Shown in pieces: positions 34,690-42,378 of a DNA stretch of 60,022 nucleotides. How positions within the stretch are numbered: the stretch's first letter is position 1; every line of letters starts with the position of its first letter. The notes below the pieces were generated by a model. The model worked only from the letters and a program-made list of their open reading frames with translations. It was not told the origin of the DNA and did not search any database. The position numbers and the translations under genes are program-made. Source of the stretch: Hyphomicrobium sp. 12-62-95 (lineage in GTDB: Bacteria; Pseudomonadota; Alphaproteobacteria; Rhizobiales; Hyphomicrobiaceae); NCBI GenBank assembly GCA_002279935.1, contig NCCZ01000018.1, positions 1 to 60,022 of the forward strand. The letters run 5' to 3'.

Positions 34690-35976
34690 ATGGTTCTGGA
34701 CACGACACTTTCGCGCGTCTCGCGCGCGGCAACTTGCTTTGCCGCAGGAGCGATGGCCTGTGCCGTGATGTGCACCACCGCATCCGCCGAAGAAACGGCG
34801 CTCGCCCCATCAGGCACGTCCGCCACCGCGGAAGCCGCTCCGGCCGCTCAGCCGAAAGCCAGTGGCCGCACGCGCTTCCTCATCGGCCTCGACAAATCCG
34901 TTGCCTATACGGTGTCGGCCCTCCCCAATCCCAATCGCGTCGTCATCGACATCCCCGATGTCGCTGTGCGGCTGCCGCCCGACCCCGGTCCTAATCCCGT
35001 CGGCCTCGTCAAATCAGTTCGCAGCGGCCAGACGGCCACCGGCCAAACCAAAGTCGTCATCGAAGTTACCGAACCGGTCGTCATCGACAAGACCAAGATT
35101 GAGAAGGTGGACGGCGGCAAGGGCGTCCACCTGTCCGTCGATATCATTCCTGCCAGAAAGCCCCTGAAGTCGCAGCCGTTCGCGTTGGGCGCCGCCGGCA
35201 TTCAGCCCCCGCTGCCCATGCCCGCCAAACGGCCCGGCGAGGCCGCTAAGGCTGCCTATAAGCCGATCATCGTCATCGACCCCGGCCACGGCGGCCACGA
35301 CACCGGCGCCATGAAACACGGTGCCGTCGAGAAAGACGTGGTGCTCGCTTTCGCCAAAGTACTGCGTGACAAGATCGAGAAGACCGGCCGCTACAAAGTC
35401 TTGATGACCCGCGACACCGACGTCTTCGTTGAACTCGACGAACGGCGCGCCTTTGGCGAGAAGCATCAGGCGGCTCTCTTCATTGCAGTCCACGCCGACT
35501 ATGCGAAGACCAGCGCGCGCGGCGCGACCATCTACTCCCTGCGTGAGAGCGTCGCCAATTCCTTGAAGCGGTCCGCAAAAGGCGACGTTTCCGAACACCT
35601 CCTCTCCGACAGCGAACTGGCCGCGGTTAAAAAAGCCAATGGCGAAAACAACGTCTCAGCGGTTCGCAACATTCTGGCAGACTTTGCCGGCCGCGAAGTC
35701 GAGAGCACCCGCGAGCGAACCAACATCTTCTCCCGCTCTGTCATCGAACACATGGGAGAATCTACCAGCCTTCGTCAAAAGCCCGACCAGCAAGCGGCCT
35801 TCCGCGTCCTAAAAACCGCGCAGTTCCCCTCCGTATTGATCGAACTGGCATACGTGACCAACAAGGAGGACGCCCGACTTCTCCAGTCGAACGAATGGCG
35901 CGGTAAAGTTGCTGATAGCATCACGACGGCGGTCGAGAACTATTTCACGCACCAATTGGCCCGCCTACCGATGTAG
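34690..35976 (+). CDS. N-acetylmuramoyl-L-alanine amidase with AMIN domain (AmiC type)
   Basis: 428 residues from the ATG at 34690, the start giving a clean signal peptide (FAAGAMACAVMCTTASA); in-frame ATGs at 34594 and 34654 are less likely. AMIN domain ~40-150 (targets septal peptidoglycan), then Amidase_3 from ~195 with zinc ligands in DPGHGGHDTGA, GAVEKDVVL, AVHADYA and the catalytic Glu in VLIELAYVTN. Cleaves peptide stems from glycan during cell separation. Confidence 0.93.
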   Translation: MVLDTTLSRVSRAATCFAAGAMACAVMCTTASAEETALAPSGTSATAEAAPAAQPKASGRTRFLIGLDKSVAYTVSALPNPNRVVIDIPDVAVRLPPDPGPNPVGLVKSVRSGQTATGQTKVVIEVTEPVVIDKTKIEKVDGGKGVHLSVDIIPARKPLKSQPFALGAAGIQPPLPMPAKRPGEAAKAAYKPIIVIDPGHGGHDTGAMKHGAVEKDVVLAFAKVLRDKIEKTGRYKVLMTRDTDVFVELDERRAFGEKHQAALFIAVHADYAKTSARGATIYSLRESVANSLKRSAKGDVSEHLLSDSELAAVKKANGENNVSAVRNILADFAGREVESTRERTNIFSRSVIEHMGESTSLRQKPDQQAAFRVLKTAQFPSVLIELAYVTNKEDARLLQSNEWRGKVADSITTAVENYFTHQLARLPM

Positions 35977-36077
35977 GCTGAATGTTTTTGCGGGTGAGCA
36001 CACACATCGTTAACCATCCGCGTTCTGCTCATTTTAATTCTTTCGGTCTACGGCTGATCGCCCGGAGGTAACGGGCG

Positions 36078-37475
36078 ATGAAAATGAAGACCCATCCGAT
36101 ACGGACGTTCGCGGAAGATTCGCGCGCCTCGGTCGCGCTGACATTTGCAATCATGCTGACAACGCTGTTGATCGCGGGCGGCATCGCCGTCGATTACAGC
36201 CGCAGTTCGAGCGTTCAAACGAGCCTGCAGAACGACCTCGATGCTGCACTTCTGGCCGGCGCCACGCAGTCGGACAAAACGGAAGAGATCCGTGACGTCG
36301 CTCAGATGTATGTCGCCGACAATTGGCGCAATAAATTTGGGATCACCGGCGACGTCGAGATCATTGTCGACAAGCCTGAGGAGTCCGTCGTCCGCGGCCG
36401 GATTACTGTCCAGGTCCCAACGACGCTCATGGCAATCGCTGGCATTTCCAAAGTGCCCGTCAGCGTCGCCTCTGAAATTCAGATGGCAGGGCAGAATCTC
36501 GAGGTCGCACTTGTCCTCGACGTCACCGACAGCATGGCTGGGCCCAAGATAGAGGCCTTGAAGCAATCCGCCACCGAACTCGTAGAGAGAGCGTACGAGA
36601 ACGAATCGTCGCGCGATCACGTCCGTATCGCCCTTGTACCGTTCGCCGACTACGTGAACGTCGGCGAAATCAATCGCAACGCCGATTGGATCGACGTTCC
36701 CCTCGACACGGAAACCACCAGCGAAAACTGCATCGATAACTACCGTGAAGTGACAGGCACAACGAACTGCCGCATGGAGACCTTCTCCTACGACCGCGAC
36801 GGGGTCACCGTCACGGGAGAGCAGCAAGTCTGCGATTACGAATATGGCCCACCGACAACGCGCTGCTTCACCACGACCTATCTTAACCGCTGGTATGGCT
36901 GCGCCGCTTCGCGCGATTACCCTCTCGACGTTAGGGATGAGCAGTGGGAAGTGCGTGTCCCGGGCGCCATGAACGTGACATGCGGCACCCCCGGCATGGA
37001 ATTGACGAACGACGACGCCGCGTTGAAGCAGCGCATCTCCGATATCACGACGTTCGGCAATACCTACATCCCCGCTGGCCTGTTTTGGGGCTGGACAGTC
37101 CTTTCGCAAAACGAACTGTTCTCGACGGCCAAGGGCTATGACGAACTCGTCGATGGCAAGCCGATCGAGAAAATCATGGTGCTGATGACGGACGGCGCCA
37201 ACACCCGTTCCCCCGATTACGTGGGCAAGAACCACTCCGCAAATGATGTCGCCCTGGCCAATTCCAGGACGGCCGAACTGTGCACGAACGTGAAGAGCAA
37301 CAAGATCAAGATCTATACGGTTGCGTTCGATGTCATCGACGAAAACCTGAAAGACATGCTTCGCGATTGTGCATCGTCGCCTCAGAATTTCTATGACGCC
37401 GAGGATGCAACGGAACTCCAGGCGGCATTCGCCAACATCGGCGCGAACTTGTCGCCACTCCGCATTGCGCGATAA
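36078..37475 (+). CDS. TadE/TadG-like pilus-assembly protein with vWA domain
   Basis: 465 residues. An N-terminal RASVALTFAIMLTTLLIAGGIAVDYSR segment is the Tad pilus-assembly (TadE/G-like) anchor helix. A von Willebrand A domain starts at ~145 (LEVALVLDVTDSMAGPKIEALK; MIDAS motif DVTDSM instead of the usual DxSGSM). A Cys-containing insert (~215-320) follows, then IMVLMTDGANTRSP and IYTVAFDV. Secreted or membrane-anchored; likely adhesion or pilus related. No other tad genes nearby. Confidence 0.85.
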   Translation: MKMKTHPIRTFAEDSRASVALTFAIMLTTLLIAGGIAVDYSRSSSVQTSLQNDLDAALLAGATQSDKTEEIRDVAQMYVADNWRNKFGITGDVEIIVDKPEESVVRGRITVQVPTTLMAIAGISKVPVSVASEIQMAGQNLEVALVLDVTDSMAGPKIEALKQSATELVERAYENESSRDHVRIALVPFADYVNVGEINRNADWIDVPLDTETTSENCIDNYREVTGTTNCRMETFSYDRDGVTVTGEQQVCDYEYGPPTTRCFTTTYLNRWYGCAASRDYPLDVRDEQWEVRVPGAMNVTCGTPGMELTNDDAALKQRISDITTFGNTYIPAGLFWGWTVLSQNELFSTAKGYDELVDGKPIEKIMVLMTDGANTRSPDYVGKNHSANDVALANSRTAELCTNVKSNKIKIYTVAFDVIDENLKDMLRDCASSPQNFYDAEDATELQAAFANIGANLSPLRIAR

Positions 37476-37504
37476 GCCACCTCCCGTCGCGCACCTCAAA
37501 AAAG

Positions 37505-37530
37505 AAAGGCCGGTCGCAAGACCGGCCTTT
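37505..37530 (+). terminator. rho-independent terminator
   Basis: AAAGGCCGGTC pairs with GACCGGCCTTT around a GCAA tetraloop, 30 bp after the vWA gene. The U-tract is only three T, but stem strength is high; it could also serve the other strand. Confidence 0.82.
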
Positions 37531-38169
37531 CGTGTATCTGCCGGCGAGGGATCGCACCCGCCACCGGCCTTCGTCATTCAAGCACTACTTGGAGGGTGTG
37601 CAGGTTTGAGTCGCCAGAGGAGAAGAAAAAGCCATTCGAGATCGAGCCTCCTTGAGAACGAGCGGCGTGGTCGCGACGCCAACACGACTGCTGGACTTGG
37701 ACGAAAGTGCATCTTCATCAGGCACTCCCTCGAGGGTCGGTGCACCGCGCCGTGGAACCCGGGCCATAGGTTCCCCTTCGAAACAGTTGGACAGTGACGC
37801 ACGCCGCGAGCGCGACGGGTGAGCCCATCGCGGCGAGTTCTGTCCGGTTGGTCTGCAGGAAGGGGCGCGGCAGTCTTGGACGGCTCTGCGGGGAGATTTG
37901 GGTGCGGTTCGCTTCGACGCTCCCTCGAGCAGCCCCGTCCAGGACCGCTCCACGTCGAACCGAATAAGATGGCCAGTTGGTTTTGACCGGCACAGAGTTT
38001 CCAAGCGCTTTCGCCCTCTAGCTCCGACGCACGCACCTCTCCGGCACACTCCGGAAAAACCGGAGCAGACCGGATGCGAGGCTCCCCCGCAGCACGGATG
38101 CTAAGTGATTCGTCCACAGGGCCAATGACACAAGTTTAGCCGGGCCCTGCCGGATTTCGGGCCAGTTGC
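37531..38169. other. gene-free interval between vWA gene and rpoH
   Basis: About 640 bp with no convincing gene: open frames on both strands give Arg/Pro/Ser-rich, unstructured translations typical of shadows. CCCTCGAG occurs twice. It could hold a decayed gene or a small RNA; nothing more can be said from inspection. Confidence 0.4.
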
Positions 38170-38203
38170 AAAACGGCAGCGGCCCCGCCATGAGCGGGGC
38201 CGC
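38170..38203 (-). terminator. rpoH terminator
   Basis: GCGGCCCCGC at 38179-38188 pairs with GCGGGGCCGC at 38194-38203 around a CATGA loop. On the minus strand a short T-run follows (plus-strand AAAA at 38170-38173). It lies about 30 bp beyond the rpoH stop. Confidence 0.75.
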
Positions 38204-38234
38204 CAACAAATCAAAGACCTCGTCGGCCGGGCCG

Positions 38235-39119
38235 TTACATGCCCGCGTCAGCCGACCTGGCTGCCCCGCGAACGGCCTTCTGCACCTTCTCAAACGCCCG
38301 CACTTCGATCTGCCGGACGCGCTCCCGGCTCACACCGAACTCAACCGAGAGATCTTCCAGCGTCGCCGGGTCTTCCGCCAAACGCCGAGCCTCGAAAATA
38401 CGCCGCTCACGGTCATTCAGAGTGTCGAGCGCTGTCAGCAAGAACGACTTGCGCCGGCTCGCCTCTTCGCTCTCGACGAGCCGCTCTTCCTGGCCCGGCG
38501 TCTCGTCAACCAGCCAATCCTGCCACTCACCGGCTTCCATGTCCGCGCGCACAGGCGCGTTGAGAGAGGCATCGCCGCCCAGACGGCGATTCATCGACAC
38601 CACTTCGTCTTCGGTCACGCCGAGCTTCTTGGAAATGGCCTTAACGTGTTCCGGCTTCAGATCGCCCTCTTCAAGCGCCTGCAACTGGCTCTTGGCCCGC
38701 CGCAAATTGAAGAACAGCTTCTTCTGCGCCGCCGTCGTCCCGACTTTCACCAAGCTCCACGAGCGCAGGATGTACTCCTGGATCGAAGCGCGGATCCACC
38801 ACATGGCATACGTGGCCAAACGGAAACCGCGGTCCGGATCAAACCGCTTCACCGCCTGCATGAGGCCGACGTTCCCTTCGGAAATGACTTCGCCGATCGG
38901 CAAACCATAGCCGCGATAGCCCATCGCGATGCGCGCCACGAGCCGCAGATGCGACGTGATCAACTTCTCGGCTGCTTCCTTGTCGGCATGCTCCTGCCAA
39001 GCCTTCGCCAGCATGAATTCCTCATGCGGTTCCAGCATAGGAAACTTACGGATCTCATCGAGATACCGCGACAGTCCCTGCGAACCACCGGCCAAAACTG
39101 GAAAAGATTTCGTGCTCAT
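38235..39119 (-). CDS. rpoH: RNA polymerase heat-shock sigma factor RpoH (sigma-32)
   Basis: 294 residues. Region 2 (ITSHLRLVARIAMGYRGYGLPIGEVISEGNVGLMQAVKRFDPDRGFRLATYAMWWIRASIQEYI), the diagnostic RpoH box (AQKKLFFNLRRAK) that distinguishes it from RpoD, and region 4 (LNDRERRIFEARRL ... TLEDLSVEFGVSRERVRQIEVRAFEKVQ). Directs transcription of chaperone and protease genes. Hyphomicrobiales often have more than one rpoH copy. Followed by a terminator. Confidence 0.96.
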   Translation of the reverse strand: MSTKSFPVLAGGSQGLSRYLDEIRKFPMLEPHEEFMLAKAWQEHADKEAAEKLITSHLRLVARIAMGYRGYGLPIGEVISEGNVGLMQAVKRFDPDRGFRLATYAMWWIRASIQEYILRSWSLVKVGTTAAQKKLFFNLRRAKSQLQALEEGDLKPEHVKAISKKLGVTEDEVVSMNRRLGGDASLNAPVRADMEAGEWQDWLVDETPGQEERLVESEEASRRKSFLLTALDTLNDRERRIFEARRLAEDPATLEDLSVEFGVSRERVRQIEVRAFEKVQKAVRGAARSADAGM

Positions 39120-39337
39120 ATTCGTTTTTACGGAACGGTTCCAACAGCGGACCGGTCCCGGCTCCCTATCACCCGGATTGTCATATGGGAGGTCAACCTC
39201 CCAATGAAAATGGGATTACACCGAATTAATCGGCCGCCTCAGGTTGCAGCACCATACTGTACCACACCATCGGCTCTCAGGATAAGACGGTCGAGACCCC
39301 TTTGTTCCGTCGCTCGCCCGTTTCCCCAAGAGTAGCG

Positions 39338-40441
39338 TCAGGCCCGGCGTCCGCGCCCGCGTTTAATTTTTCCCGCCACCGTCTTGCCCGATCCGGCCCG
39401 CAAGGCCGCGGTCAGAGCCGCCAAGTCGGCCGGCATCTCGGACTGGAAACTGAGCGCCTTGCCTGTCACCGGATGCTCAAAGCCCAATTCGGCCGCATGC
39501 AACGCTTGCCGCCCCAATTCGTCCAGAGCGCTCCGCGCCCCATCCCTTAGTCGCGCCGCCCGCGTCTGGAATCCGCGCCCATAGACCGGATCTCCCAGCA
39601 GCGGATGCCCGATATGCGCCATATGCACCCGGATTTGATGGGTCCGCCCGGTTTCCAGAACCAACTTGACGAGGGCTGCCACCGGCGACCCGTCCGTATC
39701 GGTAAAAACCTCCAGCACTTCATAGTGGGTCACGGCGTGCCGGCCAGAACCTTCTGGTACCACGGCGATCTTCACCCGGTTCTGCGCCGACCGGGACAAC
39801 GCCGCATCCACAACGCCCTTCGTCCGCGGCGGCACGCCCCACACCACTGCCAGATACGCCCGCTGCAAACGCCCATCCGCACCATGCGCCGCGAACTGCT
39901 CCGACAAACCCGCATGTGCTGCATCGGACTTCGCCGCCACGAGCAACCCGGAGGTATCCTTATCCAACCGATGCACGATGCCCGGCCGCTTCACGCCACC
40001 GATCCCGGACAGGCTATCACTACAGTGCGCGATCAAAGCGTTGACGAGTGTTCCGGTCCCATGCCCCGCGGCCGGATGAACCACCAGCCCTGCCGGCTTA
40101 TCAATCACAATGAGATGCCGGTCCTCGAACACGACGTTGAGCGGGATATCCTCCCCCTGCGGATCGGCAGCCACTGGCGGCGGCAAGGTCACACTCATGG
40201 CCTGACCACTGCGCACCTTCGTGCCCGGATCGGTCACCGCCACGCCGTCCAGCGTCACCTGCCCCGACTTGATCAATCCCTGCAGCCGCGACCGGCTGAT
40301 CCCCGGGATGGCCGCCGTCAGCACGCGGTCGATCCGCTGCCCCTGCGCCTCCGCGCCGGCAACGAGCGCCACCACGCCAGCCGCCACCGCGACGTCGTCG
40401 TCCAATTCCTCGATATCGTCGTCCGGAAGGTCAGCTATCAT
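39338..40441 (-). CDS. rluD: RluA-family pseudouridine synthase, RluD-like
   Basis: 367 residues. Acidic N-terminal extension, S4 RNA-binding domain (~35-95, IDRVLTAAIPGISRSRLQGLIKSGQV), and the catalytic domain with HRLDKDTSG at 157-165 (Asp160 nucleophile) and ETGRTHQIRVHMAHIGHPLLGDPVYG. Modifies uridines in helix 69 of 23S rRNA if truly RluD. Ends in a basic KIKRGRGRRA tail. In many alphaproteobacteria it sits next to rpoH, as here. Confidence 0.93.
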   Translation of the reverse strand: MIADLPDDDIEELDDDVAVAAGVVALVAGAEAQGQRIDRVLTAAIPGISRSRLQGLIKSGQVTLDGVAVTDPGTKVRSGQAMSVTLPPPVAADPQGEDIPLNVVFEDRHLIVIDKPAGLVVHPAAGHGTGTLVNALIAHCSDSLSGIGGVKRPGIVHRLDKDTSGLLVAAKSDAAHAGLSEQFAAHGADGRLQRAYLAVVWGVPPRTKGVVDAALSRSAQNRVKIAVVPEGSGRHAVTHYEVLEVFTDTDGSPVAALVKLVLETGRTHQIRVHMAHIGHPLLGDPVYGRGFQTRAARLRDGARSALDELGRQALHAAELGFEHPVTGKALSFQSEMPADLAALTAALRAGSGKTVAGKIKRGRGRRA

Positions 40442-40652
40442 GGTGGTGTGTGAAGCCTCAAAAAACAGGCGTGTCGGTTATCTCGCGCGATGGGGAGCAC
40501 GAAAGGGGCCTATAATCCAGCACTACCGACCGCCAGCAGCCCGCAGCGCCCACTTTTGCTGCCGGCGCCGCAGCGAAAGCGGGATCCCGCTCAGACCACT
40601 TCGCGCTTGCTACCTCAACCCCCTTCTCGTACTGATCTGCGCCCGGCCCGAC

Positions 40653-40728
40653 GCCCCGTTCGTCTAGTGGCCCAGGACGCCCGCCTCTCACGTGGGCAAC
40701 AGGGGTTCGAGTCCCCTACGGGGCGCCA
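40653..40728 (+). tRNA. tRNA-Glu (CTC), attachment site of the right island
   Basis: Acceptor GCCCCGT pairs with ACGGGGC, discriminator G, encoded CCA (40726-40728). Anticodon stem CCCGC/GTGGG with loop CTCTCAC gives anticodon CTC... reading as TCT-anticodon positions, the central triplet fits Glu(CTC). T arm is AGGGG-TTCGAGT-CCCCT. The integrase gene begins 80 bp downstream with no other gene between, so the tRNA 3' end is the likely attB. No second copy of the 3' end was found to the right within the window. Confidence 0.82.
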
Positions 40729-40809
40729 CCTGCCGGAGTTTCGTCTTTGGTATCAAGCTCGTAGCTAAGGTTGGACACTCGCAAGCGGAACTAGGTTGGA
40801 TACTTTTGT

Positions 40810-41889
40810 TCATTCTTTGGCCTTCGCGAATAGCTGGACTACGCTAGCAGCGAGCCGTTTCTGATTAGCCGCGCGCGTGTACCGCTCCGCCTGCGCCAAT
40901 GTCTTCCAGCCAAACCATGCCATGAGCTGATGCGGGGTCGCTCCAGCCTCCGCGAGTGACGTGGCAGCGGCCTTACGCAACCCGTGGGCAGAACAGTGCG
41001 GCAGTCCAGCGGCGTCGCAGCGATCGCGGAACCAACCGCCGAACCCAGCCGCGGTAAAGGGCTTGCCGTACTCGGTCAGGAGAAAGTGCAGATCGCCAGT
41101 CCGGCTAGCATCAATGACGCGCTGTAGTTCGGGCGGGATCGGTAGCTCCAGCGGCACACCGCCCTTTCTTGTGGCGAATACGAGCACGCCGTCGCGTAGA
41201 TGCTGCCTGCCGAGACGCACGACATCGCTGCGACGAACACCGAGAAAGCGCAGCAGCGCGAATGCGAGTCGCTCCTTAGTGCCAATGGCCCAGTAGTTCT
41301 CGAATTGCTGAATTTCATTCTCTGTGAGTGTGTGATAGCCGCCGCTGCGAACGCGCAGAAACGGCACCTCACGGGCGGGACTGCTCTCGACTATTTCGTT
41401 CTCTACCGCCCAACTAAACAACCGCCGTAGGATTTTGATGCGGCTGTTTGCTGCGTTCGGGTGTGCAGCTTTTCGGTCGCGCAAGACGCGGACGATCTTG
41501 GGACTGAGGCGGTCCACAGGGCAGTCCCCAATGAGTACGGGGGAGCCAGGAGCGACCGGCTCGTCCCACATGTGCTGCAATATTAGCCGACGACTATGCT
41601 GGGTGGTGGGATCGAGTTGCCGAAAATCGGTCGACTGCATGTAGCGATGAGAGAGCCACTTGAAGGTTCGGAATACAGATGCGCTGCGGCCATGAACGCG
41701 CTGCCCAAACTCGCTCGCTTCCAAAGCTGCTTCGTACTCAGCATCGAACTGAGGCGTGCCAGGCAAGCTGCGAAGGAGCACCTTCTTTTGGCCCTTCCGC
41801 CGGAAGTAATGGCGCACGGTGCCGTGCCGGTCTACGTCCCGAACGACATAACGGTAGCGCTTCAAGATTGTAATCATTGTAGCGCTCAT
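40810..41889 (-). CDS. tyrosine recombinase / integrase
   Basis: 359 residues from the ATG at 41889 (overlaps the excisionase stop as ATGA). N-terminal arm-type region RYRYVVRDVDRHGTVRHYFRRKG, core-binding domain, then the catalytic domain with Arg in FLGVRRSDVVRL, His-x-x-Arg in SAHGLRKAAAT, a Trp where the second conserved His often lies (WFGWKTLAQAERYTR), and nucleophile Tyr in ERYTR. Integrates the island at the adjacent tRNA-Glu. Confidence 0.92.
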   Translation of the reverse strand: MSATMITILKRYRYVVRDVDRHGTVRHYFRRKGQKKVLLRSLPGTPQFDAEYEAALEASEFGQRVHGRSASVFRTFKWLSHRYMQSTDFRQLDPTTQHSRRLILQHMWDEPVAPGSPVLIGDCPVDRLSPKIVRVLRDRKAAHPNAANSRIKILRRLFSWAVENEIVESSPAREVPFLRVRSGGYHTLTENEIQQFENYWAIGTKERLAFALLRFLGVRRSDVVRLGRQHLRDGVLVFATRKGGVPLELPIPPELQRVIDASRTGDLHFLLTEYGKPFTAAGFGGWFRDRCDAAGLPHCSAHGLRKAAATSLAEAGATPHQLMAWFGWKTLAQAERYTRAANQKRLAASVVQLFAKAKE

Positions 41890-42143
41890 GCCGTGACGTC
41901 GCTCCATGGGTCGTCTTGACGGCCGTCATCACCAGGCAGCAGTGTGAAAGCCTCGTCAAGCTTGGTGCGGTCCCAAACAACACGCGTATTGATACGCTTG
42001 GGCGACGGCATGTGCCCGGCGGCTACCATCTTGTCAAATGTGCTGGGCGACACGCCGACGTAGGCAGCCGCCTCGATGCGACTAAGGCCTCGCGGGGGAA
42101 GGTTTGCCGGAAGCACGTTTTGGCGTTTCGGGGTGCGGATCAT
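41886..42143 (-). CDS. AlpA-like excisionase / HTH protein
   Basis: 85 residues. GLSRIEAAAYVGVSPSTFDKMVAAGHMPSPKRINTRVVWDRTKLDEAF is a MerR/AlpA-type winged HTH as found in excisionases and prophage regulators. Its stop overlaps the integrase start, so the pair is co-expressed. It probably sets the direction of recombination. Confidence 0.88.
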   Translation of the reverse strand: MIRTPKRQNVLPANLPPRGLSRIEAAAYVGVSPSTFDKMVAAGHMPSPKRINTRVVWDRTKLDEAFTLLPGDDGRQDDPWSDVTA

Positions 42144-42330
42144 CGACAGCCTCCGAGGCCCTCTTGTGGTCCAAAGTGGATATAGAAATTTGCGTCACCA
42201 TCGACACCGTGCGAAGCGATTGGAGATTTTGTTGGCGGTATCAGCTGCTTACACGGTGACGCAGGTGCTCGCATTTGCGTCACTGCATCGCCACCCCGAC
42301 CGCTACCCGGCGTTTTGAAAGCCACGGCTA

Positions 42331-42366
42331 GGTGACGGTGGTGACGATGGTGACCATGGTGACGAT
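42331..42366. repeat. four 9-bp tandem repeats GGTGACNNT
   Basis: GGTGACGGT, GGTGACGAT, GGTGACCAT and GGTGACGAT in immediate tandem. Related GGTGACG and GTCACC elements also lie at about 42193 and 42255. They sit in the 235-bp gap between the excisionase and the primase-polymerase genes. Iteron-like, possibly the island replication origin or an operator. Confidence 0.75.
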
Positions 42367-42378
42367 TATTGCCCCCCT

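Noticed and set aside
36048..37577. Long minus-strand frame opposite the vWA gene
   Set aside because: Shadow of the well-supported plus-strand gene with a signal helix and vWA motifs.
37578..38117. 179-codon minus-strand frame in the gene-free interval
   Set aside because: Arg/Pro/Ser-rich, no ribosome site, no recognisable domain.
40711..40728. Second copy of the tRNA-Glu 3' end as right attachment site
   Set aside because: Looked for the TTCGAGTCCCCTACGG core to the right of the integrase; none was seen up to 60022.
42331..42366. CRISPR-like array
   Set aside because: 9-bp units in direct tandem without spacers; iteron-like, not CRISPR. No CRISPR array was seen anywhere in the window.
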